From contig JAWXUT010000042.1 of assembly GCA_044426075.1 (NCBI GenBank), positions 1 to 12,805 on the forward strand: a DNA stretch of 12,805 bases, read 5' to 3'. Of the stretch, positions 1-7,723 are shown in pieces. Numbering within the stretch: position 1 is the first letter of the stretch; each line of letters starts with the position of its first letter. The notes under the pieces were generated by a model. That model searched no databases, was not told where the DNA came from, and was given only the letters and a program-made list of their open reading frames with translations. This DNA is from JAWXUT01 sp044426075. Lineage in GTDB: Bacteria > Bacillota > Clostridia > Christensenellales > DTU072. The translations under genes and the position numbers were made by a program.

Positions 1-936
1 TACAAGAAGGTTACACCAATGGTGTTTGCGGGTATTTTTCCAGCGGACGGCTCAAAATACAATGATTTGCGCGATGCGTTAGAAAAGTTAAACCTAAATG
101 ATGCGGCGCTTATGTTTGAACCAGAAACATCTGGCGCATTGGGCTTTGGATTCCGTTGTGGATTTTTAGGTCTACTTCATATGGAAATAATTGAAGAGAG
201 GTTGGAGCGTGAGTTTAATCTTGACTTAGTAACAACAGCGCCAAGCGTTAGTTATAGGGTTGTTAAAACCGATGGCGATGTAGTGATGGTTGATAACCCC
301 GCCCACTTGCCAAGCGTGCCAGAAATTGATGTTATAGAAGAACCTATCGTTGATGCGTTTATTTACACACCACCAGAATATGTAGGAACAATTATGGAAC
401 TCTGTCAAGACAAGCGTGGAATATTTGTAAATATGACCTATTTAGATACAAGCCGTGTTAAAATTGAATATACAATGCCACTGCAAGAAATCATATATGA
501 CTTCTTTGATTCGCTAAAATCCCGTTCAAGGGGATACGCTAGCCTTGATTATGAGGTAAAGGGTTATAATGCAGATAGTCTTGTTAAGCTAGATTTATTG
601 CTAAACGGCGATGTTTGTGATGCGTTGAGCATTATTGTTCACCGCGACAAGGCATATGCACGTGGGCGTGGCATAGCGGAAAAATTAAAAGAGGCAATCC
701 CAAGACAGATGTTTGAAATTCCAATTCAAGCCTCAATTGGTGGCAAGGTTATCGCACGTGAAACCGTAAAGGCAATGCGTAAAGATGTTTTGGCAAAGTG
801 CTATGGCGGCGATATAACCCGTAAAAAGAAACTTCTTGAAAAACAAAAAGAGGGTAAAAAGCGTATGCGCCAAGTAGGCAATGTACAAATACCTTCAGAG
901 GCATTTATGTCTATATTAAAGATTGATGATAAATAA
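1..936 (+). CDS. lepA: Elongation factor 4 (LepA), 3' part only
   Basis: Ribosomal back-translocase-type GTPase that acts on stalled or mistranslocated ribosomes in the cytoplasm. The gene runs in from the left edge in frame 1, so only the last 311 residues of a protein usually near 600 residues are present. The GTPase domain lies upstream of the window. What remains begins with the MVFAGIFPADG and FEPETSGALGFGFRCGFLGLLHME blocks typical of LepA. It continues through the EF-G-like fold and ends in the LepA-specific basic C-terminal domain (GGDITRKKKLLEKQKEGKKRM, then QVGNVQIPSEAFMSILK). The internal ATG at 19 is not a start because reading frame and homology continue upstream to base 1. The stop at 934-936 lies inside the start of hemW, so the two genes overlap. 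The lepA-hemW order is common in Firmicutes. Identification is secure. Confidence 0.97.
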   Translation, partial: YKKVTPMVFAGIFPADGSKYNDLRDALEKLNLNDAALMFEPETSGALGFGFRCGFLGLLHMEIIEERLEREFNLDLVTTAPSVSYRVVKTDGDVVMVDNPAHLPSVPEIDVIEEPIVDAFIYTPPEYVGTIMELCQDKRGIFVNMTYLDTSRVKIEYTMPLQEIIYDFFDSLKSRSRGYASLDYEVKGYNADSLVKLDLLLNGDVCDALSIIVHRDKAYARGRGIAEKLKEAIPRQMFEIPIQASIGGKVIARETVKAMRKDVLAKCYGGDITRKKKLLEKQKEGKKRMRQVGNVQIPSEAFMSILKIDDK

Positions 937-2041
937 AAAAGTAGGGCTATATTTACATATTCCCTTTTGTGTAAGAAAGTGTGCTTACTGCGACTTTTAT
1001 TCTGTTCCATATGATTATCAACTTGCAACAAGCTATGTTGATGCTCTTGTGTTAGAAATTGAACGGGTCGCAAAAATGCACAATTCGGTATCTATAGATA
1101 CCATTTATATCGGTGGAGGCACCCCAAGTTTGCTTCCGCCAATTTTATTAGATAGCATTTTTAAAGCTATATATAACAATTTTAAAGGCGATATTTCTGA
1201 GTGCACTATTGAGGTTAATCCGCATTCTGCCCACCACTTTTTAGAGTATAAAAGTATGGGTATAAATAGGATTAGTATGGGTGTGCAGAGCTTAGATGAC
1301 CGTGTGTTAAAGCTAATTGGCAGACAGCACGATGCGCAAACTGCAATAAGTTCGTTGCAAGACGCACACAAATATTTTGACAATGTGAGTGCAGATTTAA
1401 TTATAGGTATGCCAACGCAAACTATGCAAAGTGTAATAAGTTCTATTGAAGAAGTTAGCGATTATGTCACCCATATATCACAATATATGTTAAAATTGTC
1501 GCGTTCTGTGCCTATGCAAGCGGATATTGATAGGGGTGTATTGTGCCTTCCTAGTGATGACACAACTTGCGATATGTATGATTTGGCGTATGAAAAAATG
1601 CGAGAATTGGGCTTCAAAAGATATGAAATAAGCAATTTTGCGCGTGAAAATAAGGTATCATTACATAATTTAAAATACTGGCAACGTGCGGAGAATCTTG
1701 CTTGCGGCGCGGGTGCGTATAGTTATATAGATAATATAAGGTATGATAATCCTAATAATATAATAGAATATATTAACGGCGTAAATTATGGTGGCGGAGC
1801 TGCAAATGCCGTGACCCTCACCAAAGAAGACGCGTTATTTGAGCATATTATGTTAGGGTTTAGGCTAGAAAGTGGTTTTGATATTGCAGAAATCAACCGT
1901 ATTTATGATATCGATTTTGTAAACAAGTATGCTAAACCGCTAAATTATTTGGGTTCACATTTAGTGATTGACAACGGAAGAATTGCTGTAAATCCTAAAA
2001 GTATGTTGCTTGAGAGTGCAATTGCTCGATCATTTTTATAA
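926..2041 (+). CDS. hemW: HemW, radical SAM haem chaperone (HemN-like)
   Basis: Member of the HemN/HemW radical SAM family. HemW binds haem and is thought to deliver it to membrane respiratory proteins, and is distinct from true coproporphyrinogen dehydrogenase HemN. Numbering from the ATG at 926 (371 residues), the 4Fe-4S cluster motif is C15-x3-C19-x2-C22 followed by DF, as in HemW. The GGGTPS SAM-binding motif is at 63-68, EVNP near 96-99, MGVQS near 118-122, RYEISNFA near 232-239 and HNLKYW at 247-252. Length fits the family (about 370-380). A TTG at 923 is an alternative start; neither has a clear ribosome binding site, and the start overlaps the end of lepA by 11 bases, so translational coupling is likely. 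One usually conserved stretch, Y-x-L-x-x-E-x-x-T, reads YMLKLSRSVP, with Ser at the Glu position. Older annotation would call this coproporphyrinogen III oxidase. Confidence 0.93.
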   Translation: MINKKVGLYLHIPFCVRKCAYCDFYSVPYDYQLATSYVDALVLEIERVAKMHNSVSIDTIYIGGGTPSLLPPILLDSIFKAIYNNFKGDISECTIEVNPHSAHHFLEYKSMGINRISMGVQSLDDRVLKLIGRQHDAQTAISSLQDAHKYFDNVSADLIIGMPTQTMQSVISSIEEVSDYVTHISQYMLKLSRSVPMQADIDRGVLCLPSDDTTCDMYDLAYEKMRELGFKRYEISNFARENKVSLHNLKYWQRAENLACGAGAYSYIDNIRYDNPNNIIEYINGVNYGGGAANAVTLTKEDALFEHIMLGFRLESGFDIAEINRIYDIDFVNKYAKPLNYLGSHLVIDNGRIAVNPKSMLLESAIARSFL

Positions 2042-2130
2042 AAAATAAGGCACAAAATGCTTCAAAAGTGTGCAAAATGTGAATGTTTTAAAAAATTTTC
2101 AAAAAACTACAAAAAAATGTATAAATTTTA

Positions 2131-2159
2131 TTGACAAGAATATAATCTCTATGTATAAT
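2131..2159 (+). promoter_or_regulatory. Sigma-A-type promoter of the hrcA-dnaK operon
   Basis: Consensus -35 TTGACA (2131-2136) and consensus -10 TATAAT (2154-2159) separated by exactly 17 bases. The 40 bases upstream are rich in A and T tracts, resembling an UP element. The expected transcription start is around 2165-2167, inside the CIRCE operator. This fits direct steric repression by HrcA. The second TATAAT at 2141-2146 is too close to the -35 to belong to the same promoter. Confidence 0.88.
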
Positions 2160-2163
2160 AGTG

Positions 2164-2190
2164 CTAGCAGTCGAACATATAGAGTGCTAA
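2164..2190 (+). promoter_or_regulatory. CIRCE operator (HrcA binding site)
   Basis: Inverted repeat CTAGCAGTC-N9-GAGTGCTAA. The family consensus is TTAGCACTC-N9-GAGTGCTAA. The right arm is perfect, the left arm matches 7 of 9 bases, and the spacer is exactly 9. It sits just downstream of the -10 box and 23 bases before the hrcA start codon, the classic position for HrcA autoregulation of hrcA-grpE-dnaK-dnaJ operons. Confidence 0.92.
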
Positions 2191-2213
2191 CAGACAAAAG
2201 GAGGTTTGCCAAA

Positions 2214-3257
2214 ATGAAAGAAAATAGATTGTCAGAAAGAAAGCAAAAAATCTTAAAAGCCGTAGTAGATGAATACATAAGGCGAGCAAACCCAATCAGC
2301 AGTGGAGAGATTAAGCGCAAGTATTTTGAGGATATAAGTTCTGCAACAATCCGCTCTGAGTTATCTACGTTAGAAGATATGGGATATTTGGTTCAGCCCC
2401 ACACATCAGCGGGAAGGGTGCCAAGCCCAGTAGCGTACAAATATTATGTAGAAAACTTTTTGTCAAGGCAACCACTTATGAGGCAAGATGTAGCGGCAAT
2501 TGATGCATCATTTTCTAGCAAGTTTTTAGAAGTTGAAGAAATTGTGCGTACGGCGGCAAAGGTTATAAGTGATGTAACTAACTACACATCAGTAATTGTA
2601 TTAAACAATATAAACGAAGTGCGTATTAGGGATATAAAATTAGTATCATTAGATAAGCACAGCGCGTTAGTTGTTATCATAACAGATAGCGGAGTAATCA
2701 AAGATAATTTAATTACTATTGATAGTGAGCTTGAAGACGGGTTCATAAACGATGCAAACTTGCTAATAAACAAGATATTCAGCGGAAAAACTGTGGGCGA
2801 ACTTAAACGCGGGGCAGAAGATGTAGATAAAGAGTTATCCGAGTTCAGAGAGTTATTTGACAGTGTACTAAAAATATTATTGACATATTGTGATGATCGC
2901 AATAAAAACGTGTATATGGAAGGCGAGTCAAAAATGCTAGATTATCCCGAAGCCAGTTTGGAGTCGGCTAAAAACTTTTTGACAGTGTTAAATGACAAGA
3001 ACAGTGTGGCAGATATTATAGGTGAGTCACAAGGTGATATTGAATTTAGCATAAAGATTGGTCGTGATGAAACGGGTGGAATGGATAAATGTGCAATAGT
3101 AACCGCAAAGTATATGATTAACGGCAAAGAAGTTGGTCAAGCGGGAGTTATAGGGCCGGAGCGAATGGATTACGGCAGAGTAATGAGTGTATTAACATAC
3201 GTTGGCGAAACGATGGAAACAATAATTAAACCGAAAGGAGCAGATAATGAAGAATAA
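2214..3257 (+). CDS. hrcA: HrcA, heat-inducible transcription repressor
   Basis: Represses heat shock operons by binding CIRCE; its activity depends on GroEL, so misfolded protein relieves repression. The start is the ATG at 2214: it has an AGGAGG site at 2199-2204 with 9-base spacing and gives 347 residues, normal for the family. The longer open frame back to 2070 would run through the promoter and CIRCE and is not real. The N-terminal winged helix-turn-helix starts LSERKQKILKAVVDEYI and includes SSATIRSEL (42-50) and HTSAGRVPS (63-71), both hallmark HrcA sequences. The central GAF-like region follows, and the C-terminal signature GPERMDYGRVM lies at 314-324. It is the first gene of its operon and overlaps grpE by 11 bases. 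Confidence 0.97.
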   Translation: MKENRLSERKQKILKAVVDEYIRRANPISSGEIKRKYFEDISSATIRSELSTLEDMGYLVQPHTSAGRVPSPVAYKYYVENFLSRQPLMRQDVAAIDASFSSKFLEVEEIVRTAAKVISDVTNYTSVIVLNNINEVRIRDIKLVSLDKHSALVVIITDSGVIKDNLITIDSELEDGFINDANLLINKIFSGKTVGELKRGAEDVDKELSEFRELFDSVLKILLTYCDDRNKNVYMEGESKMLDYPEASLESAKNFLTVLNDKNSVADIIGESQGDIEFSIKIGRDETGGMDKCAIVTAKYMINGKEVGQAGVIGPERMDYGRVMSVLTYVGETMETIIKPKGADNEE

Positions 3258-3780
3258 GAAGGGCAAGGAAGCCGAAGTGGTTGAAGAGCAGACAGAAGCG
3301 GTTGAAGAAGCGGTAGAAATTAGCGCAGAAGACATAGCAGAAGCTCCAACACCAGCAGAGCTAGCTCAACAAGAAGTTGCGATGTTCAAAGACGTAGCAC
3401 AGAGATTGCAAGCTGAGTTCGATAATTACAGAAGGCGCACAAACGACAGTGTAAAGGTGGCAAGGCAAGATGGCATAAGTGAAGTAATTGTTGGTTTATT
3501 GCCCGTACTAGACACTGTACAGAGAGCGGAAACAATGATATCAGAAGAGCAAAGCAAAGTTGGCATACAGATGATATCAAAGCAAATACTAAATATGTTA
3601 GAAAAGTATGGGGTAGAAGAAATTCCTGCAGAAGGACTTGAATTTAATCCCGATGTACACAACGCGGTTATGCAAGTTGAAGATGCAGAAAACGCTGGCA
3701 AGGTAGTAGAAGTACTGCAAAAAGGCTACATAAGAAGTGGCAAAGTAATAAGATATACAATGGTAAAGGTTGCATCATAA
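3247..3780 (+). CDS. grpE: GrpE, nucleotide exchange factor for DnaK
   Basis: Dimeric co-chaperone that releases ADP from DnaK and so resets the Hsp70 cycle; its long helices act as a thermosensor in known homologues. The product is 177 residues. Residues 7-35 are strongly acidic and probably disordered. A coiled-coil helix spans about 40-115 and contains the family sequence RLQAEFDNYRRRT (53-65). The C-terminal beta domain carries LEKYGVEEIP (118-127), FNPDVHNAVMQVE (133-145) and GYIRSGKVIRYTMVKV (160-175). The start ATG at 3247 has AAAGGAG at 3234-3240 with 6-base spacing, located inside the end of hrcA; the genes overlap by 11 bases. Confidence 0.97.
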   Translation: MKNKKGKEAEVVEEQTEAVEEAVEISAEDIAEAPTPAELAQQEVAMFKDVAQRLQAEFDNYRRRTNDSVKVARQDGISEVIVGLLPVLDTVQRAETMISEEQSKVGIQMISKQILNMLEKYGVEEIPAEGLEFNPDVHNAVMQVEDAENAGKVVEVLQKGYIRSGKVIRYTMVKVAS

Positions 3781-3813
3781 GCAACAAAATATTAAAAAGG
3801 AGAATTTGAAAAA

Positions 3814-5613
3814 ATGGCAAAAATTATAGGTATTGACTTAGGAACAACAAACTCATGCGTAGCTGTTATGGAAGGTGGCGAAGCAGTAGTAATAGCAAAT
3901 GCAGAAGGTGCAAGAACAACCCCATCAGTGGTAGGTTTTGCTAAAGACGGCGAAAGACTTGTAGGACAAGTTGCAAAAAGACAAGCAGTAGCAAACACTG
4001 ACCGTACAATCGCATCAATCAAAAGAGAGATGGGCACAGGTCATAAAGTTGGCATCGACGGTAAAAATTACACACCACAAGAAGTTTCAGCAATGATTCT
4101 TACAAAATTGAAAACAGATGCAGAGGCATATCTTGGTCAAAAGGTATCACAAGCAGTTATCACAGTTCCAGCTTACTTCAACGACAGCCAAAGACAAGCA
4201 ACAAAAGATGCTGGTAAGATTGCAGGCCTTGAAGTTTTGAGAATAATAAACGAACCAACCGCAGCAGCACTTGCATATGGTTTGGATAAAGATAACAGTT
4301 CACAAAAAATCCTTATCTACGATTTAGGTGGTGGAACATTTGACGTATCAATCCTAGAACTAGGCGACGGCGTTTTTGAAGTTCTTGCAACTAACGGAAA
4401 CACAAGACTTGGTGGTGATGATTTTGATAAAGTTGTTATGGATTATATCGTATCAGAGTTCAAAAAGGAAAACGGCATTGACTTGTCAAAAGACAAAATG
4501 GCAATGCAAAGAATTAAAGAATCAGCAGAAAAGGCAAAAATTGAGTTGTCTGGCGTAAACAAGACAAACATCAACTTGCCATTTATTACAGCAAGCGCAA
4601 ACGGCCCAATGCATATTGATATGGATTTAACAAAAGCTAAATTTGATGATATGACAGCTGGACTTGTTAAAGCTACAATGGATCCAACTATCAAAGCACT
4701 AAAAGACGCAGGTCTATCCGCAAGTGAAATTGATAAAGTTGTATTAGTTGGTGGTTCAACACGTATCCCTGCAGTATTCGATGCAGTTAAAAAGACACTT
4801 GGCAAAGAGCCATACAAAGGTATCAACCCAGATGAGTGCGTAGCACTTGGCGCTGCAATTCAAGGTGGTGTTCTTGCGGGCGACGTTAAAGATGTATTGC
4901 TTCTTGATGTTACTCCACTTTCACTAGGTATTGAAACAATGGGTGGCGTTTGCACAAAACTTATCGACAGAAATACAACTATCCCAACAAAGAAATCACA
5001 AGTTTTCAGCACTGCAGCTGACAACCAAACAACAGTTTCAATCCACGTTCTTCAAGGCGAGCGCGCAATGGCTGCTGACAACAAAACTCTAGGCAACTTT
5101 GACCTAAGCGGAATTGCCCCTGCAATGCGTGGCGTTCCTCAAATCGAAGTTACTTTTGATATTGATGCAAACGGCATTGTTTCAGTTACAGCAATGGATA
5201 AAGGCACAAATAAATCAGCTAACATCACAATCACAGCAAGCACAAACTTAACTGATTCTGATATCGATGCTGCTGTTAAAGAGGCTGAACAATATGCTGA
5301 AGAAGACAAAAAACGCAAAGATGTTATCGATATGAAAAACACTGCAGACCAATTGATTTTTGCAATTGATAAATTCCTAATGGAAAGCGGTGATAAAGTT
5401 TCAGAAGAAGATAAAGAAACACTACAAAATGCTTCTAAAGATGCAAGAGAGAAACTTGACAAAACAGAAGATGTAGAAGAAATTAAAGCAATTACAGAAG
5501 AACTAAGCAAAATTAGCAATCCAATCTTCAGCAAAATGTATGCAGAGCAACAACCTGCTGATGGTGATGATGACGGTTCAACAATCAATGCTAACCCAGA
5601 CGATATTAACTAA
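3814..5613 (+). CDS. dnaK: DnaK, Hsp70 molecular chaperone
   Basis: ATP-dependent chaperone that binds exposed hydrophobic peptide segments. The nucleotide-binding domain (about 1-360) shows IGIDLGTTNSC (5-15), INEPTAAALAYG (145-156), DLGGGTFDVS (170-179) and VGGSTRIP (312-319). The linker VLLLDV is at 361-366, followed by the beta substrate-binding domain (TPLSLGIETMGG, then NQTTVSIHVLQGER) and the helical lid from about 480. Total length is 599. The regulatory phosphate-loop Thr is residue 175 rather than E. coli 199, so the 24-residue insert of Gram-negative Hsp70s is absent. AAAGGAG at 3796-3802 lies 11 bases before the ATG. The C-terminal tail is acidic but lacks the usual DAEYEEV-type ending. 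Leucine codon use (many CTT) differs from most flanking genes and suggests high expression. Confidence 0.99.
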   Translation: MAKIIGIDLGTTNSCVAVMEGGEAVVIANAEGARTTPSVVGFAKDGERLVGQVAKRQAVANTDRTIASIKREMGTGHKVGIDGKNYTPQEVSAMILTKLKTDAEAYLGQKVSQAVITVPAYFNDSQRQATKDAGKIAGLEVLRIINEPTAAALAYGLDKDNSSQKILIYDLGGGTFDVSILELGDGVFEVLATNGNTRLGGDDFDKVVMDYIVSEFKKENGIDLSKDKMAMQRIKESAEKAKIELSGVNKTNINLPFITASANGPMHIDMDLTKAKFDDMTAGLVKATMDPTIKALKDAGLSASEIDKVVLVGGSTRIPAVFDAVKKTLGKEPYKGINPDECVALGAAIQGGVLAGDVKDVLLLDVTPLSLGIETMGGVCTKLIDRNTTIPTKKSQVFSTAADNQTTVSIHVLQGERAMAADNKTLGNFDLSGIAPAMRGVPQIEVTFDIDANGIVSVTAMDKGTNKSANITITASTNLTDSDIDAAVKEAEQYAEEDKKRKDVIDMKNTADQLIFAIDKFLMESGDKVSEEDKETLQNASKDAREKLDKTEDVEEIKAITEELSKISNPIFSKMYAEQQPADGDDDGSTINANPDDIN

Positions 5614-5624
5614 GAGAGAGTGTA

Positions 5625-6788
5625 ATGGCAAAAAATTATTATGAAACTCTTGGCGTAGAAAAAAATGCAAGCGATGCGGAACTAAAATCCGCATATCGCA
5701 AGCAAGCCAAGAAATATCATCCCGACTTATTTGCAACAGCAGGTGCCAAAGAAAAGGCAGATGCTGAGGCAAAGTTTAAAGATGTACAACACGCCTATGA
5801 GGTATTGAGCGACGGCAACAAACGCGCTACATACGACCAATTCGGCACTGAAGACCCACAACAAAATGGCGGTTTTGGTGGCGGAGGATTTGGCGGAGGC
5901 GGATTCAGCGGCTTTGGCGGAGGCGGATTCAACGATATCTTTGGTGATATTTTTGGAAGTGCTTTTGGCGGAGGCGGAGGCGGAAGTTCGCGTGGTCGCA
6001 CCTCAGCAAGACAAGGTGATGACATAGAAGTTACACTTAACCTCACATTTAAGGAAGCGTGTTTTGGTGTTGAAAAAGATATTTCTTATTCACGCATAGA
6101 AAAATGCGGTTCATGTAACGGCACAGGTGCTAAAAATGGCAGTGAGCTAAAAACGTGTAGCAAGTGTGGCGGAAGCGGCAGAATTGTTGTAAATCAACGC
6201 ACAGTGTTAGGTATGATGCAATCAGAACGCGCATGTGATATGTGTGGCGGAAGCGGTAAGATTATAGTTGACAAATGCCACGAGTGTAACGGCAAAGGCA
6301 AGCAACGCAAAAACCGTACAACAAAGATAAAAATCCCTGCTGGTGTAGATAATGGACAAATGCTCACCGTGCAAGGAGGAGGCAATGCGGGTACCAATGG
6401 TGGTTCAAATGGTAACCTAATCATAGTGTTTAGGGTACAATCGCATCCAATCTTTGAAAGAGAGGGCGTAAACCTTCATATGGAATTACCTATAACTGTA
6501 ACTGATGCAATTTTGGGTACAGATATGGATATTCCAACACTACAAAGCCCAGTAAAAATTAACATTGCAGAGGGCACTCAAGACGGTACTGTTATAAGAG
6601 TAAAAGGCAAAGGTGTAAAACACTTGAAGCGTGATATGTATGGCGACCTTTATGTAAAAGTAACGGTTGATGTACCAAAAAGTTTATCAATGCGTCAACG
6701 CAAACAGTTAAAAGAATTGCAAGATGTTCTTGGCAAATGCCGTTATGACAAAATAGATAAATACAATAAAAAACTTAGGGAACTATAA
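5625..6788 (+). CDS. dnaJ: DnaJ, type I Hsp40 co-chaperone
   Basis: Delivers substrate to DnaK and stimulates its ATPase. All four type I segments are present in 387 residues. The J domain (about 4-72) has the catalytic HPD at 32-34. A Gly/Phe region covers about 82-122. The zinc-binding domain has four CxxCxGxG repeats (Cys pairs 161/164, 178/181, 204/207 and 218/221). The substrate-binding C-terminal domains follow from about 232 (KIKIPAGVDNGQ). The loop after HPD is a few residues longer than typical. The start ATG at 5625 follows a modest GAGAG-type site, 11 bases after dnaK ends. Co-transcription from the CIRCE promoter is expected. Confidence 0.98.
   Translation: MAKNYYETLGVEKNASDAELKSAYRKQAKKYHPDLFATAGAKEKADAEAKFKDVQHAYEVLSDGNKRATYDQFGTEDPQQNGGFGGGGFGGGGFSGFGGGGFNDIFGDIFGSAFGGGGGGSSRGRTSARQGDDIEVTLNLTFKEACFGVEKDISYSRIEKCGSCNGTGAKNGSELKTCSKCGGSGRIVVNQRTVLGMMQSERACDMCGGSGKIIVDKCHECNGKGKQRKNRTTKIKIPAGVDNGQMLTVQGGGNAGTNGGSNGNLIIVFRVQSHPIFEREGVNLHMELPITVTDAILGTDMDIPTLQSPVKINIAEGTQDGTVIRVKGKGVKHLKRDMYGDLYVKVTVDVPKSLSMRQRKQLKELQDVLGKCRYDKIDKYNKKLREL
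5889..5931 (+). repeat. Short tandem repeat coding the DnaJ Gly/Phe linker
   Basis: The 19 bases at 5889-5907 recur exactly at 5913-5931, a period of 24 bases (8 codons), encoding GGGF-type units of the flexible linker. Further purine-rich GGCGGAGG stretches follow at about 5968-5981. Such repeats can gain or lose whole codon units without breaking the frame. There is no sign of a mobile origin. Confidence 0.8.
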
Positions 6789-6789
6789 G

Positions 6790-7716
6790 ATGTACAAAGA
6801 GATAATTATAGAAACAACTACAGAAGGCGAGGATTTTGTGTCTAACGCCTTCTTTTCCGTTGGAGTAAGTGGTGTAAAAATCATAAATCCAAGCGATATT
6901 AATGAGATTTACTCAAATGGAATCACATGGGATTACATAGACGATAAATTGCTAGAACCACACGAAGACAAGGTGTTGGTTAGCGGATTTGTGTCGGAAG
7001 AAGAGTGTGATAGAAAGGTGCAAGAGGTGTTAGCTGACCTTGCAGACATAACTTATGCAGATTTGGGTTCACTAAAAGTTAGCATTGTTGATTATGTAGA
7101 TGAAGACTGGATGACAGAGTGGAAGAAGCACTATAAACCCATTGAAATTGGAGATTTTGCAGTTGTTCCAGAGTGGATTGAGTATGACAATGCGGACAAT
7201 AAATTGGTAATAAAAATTGACCCATCAATGGCATTTGGCACGGGAGAGCACGAATCTACAAAGATGTGTCTTGCGCTTATGTCTGAGATTGGCATTACAA
7301 ATAAATTTGTAATTGACGTAGGCACGGGCAGTGGCATACTTGGCATTGGTGCGATAAAAAAGGGTGCAAAACGCGTTTATATGTGTGATATTGATTCATT
7401 ATCAATAAAATCCGCGCGTGAAAACAGCGAGCTAAACGGCGTACTCGATCAAGTTGAAATTGAAGAGAGCGATTTGTGTAGCAAGACAGACGCAGTGGCT
7501 GAAGTGTTGCTAGCAAACCTAACAGCAGAAATTCTTTTAAGATTAGCAGAAGCATTGCCAACCCACCTAGAAATAGGCGGATATATGGTGTGTTCGGGCA
7601 TAATTCACACAAGAAAACAAGCTGTAATTGATAAATTTGCCGAAGAAGGTATGGCACTAGTAAAAGAAATCGAAATGGGCGAGTGGGACGCATTGCTCTT
7701 GCAACGCACAAAATAA
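6790..7716 (+). CDS. prmA: PrmA, ribosomal protein L11 methyltransferase
   Basis: SAM-dependent methyltransferase that trimethylates lysines and the N-terminus of ribosomal protein L11. The N-terminal substrate-recognition part (about 1-100) precedes a Rossmann-like domain. The PrmA signature DPSMAFGTGEHEST is at 144-157, SAM-binding motif I VIDVGTGSGILGIG at 174-187, the acidic loop CDID at 199-202 and LLANLTAEIL at 240-249. Length of 308 is normal. The start lies one base after the dnaJ stop with a weak AGGG site (6777-6780), so its translation probably depends on coupling to dnaJ. prmA downstream of dnaJ is the conserved arrangement (yqeT in B. subtilis). Confidence 0.95.
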   Translation: MYKEIIIETTTEGEDFVSNAFFSVGVSGVKIINPSDINEIYSNGITWDYIDDKLLEPHEDKVLVSGFVSEEECDRKVQEVLADLADITYADLGSLKVSIVDYVDEDWMTEWKKHYKPIEIGDFAVVPEWIEYDNADNKLVIKIDPSMAFGTGEHESTKMCLALMSEIGITNKFVIDVGTGSGILGIGAIKKGAKRVYMCDIDSLSIKSARENSELNGVLDQVEIEESDLCSKTDAVAEVLLANLTAEILLRLAEALPTHLEIGGYMVCSGIIHTRKQAVIDKFAEEGMALVKEIEMGEWDALLLQRTK

Positions 7717-7723
7717 GGATAAA

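Noticed and set aside
2050..2073. Possible terminator GCACA...TGTGC after hemW
   Set aside because: Five-base stem with a 14-base loop that can only partly pair, followed by an A-rich rather than T-rich stretch.
2070..2213. N-terminal extension of hrcA by 48 residues
   Set aside because: The stretch contains the promoter and CIRCE operator and has a low-complexity Lys/Asn-rich translation. The ATG at 2214 has a perfect ribosome binding site and begins the conserved HrcA sequence.
4443..5588. Long antisense open frames within dnaK (127 and 149 residues)
   Set aside because: They have no ribosome binding site, give Ser/Ile/Leu-rich translations with no recognisable domain, and mirror the codon pattern of dnaK.
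5795..6046. Antisense proline-rich frame in dnaJ
   Set aside because: It is the reverse complement of the Gly/Phe repeat codons and is not a gene.
7295..7711. Antisense 138-residue frame in prmA
   Set aside because: No start signals or known motifs are visible, and the sense strand carries complete PrmA motifs throughout.
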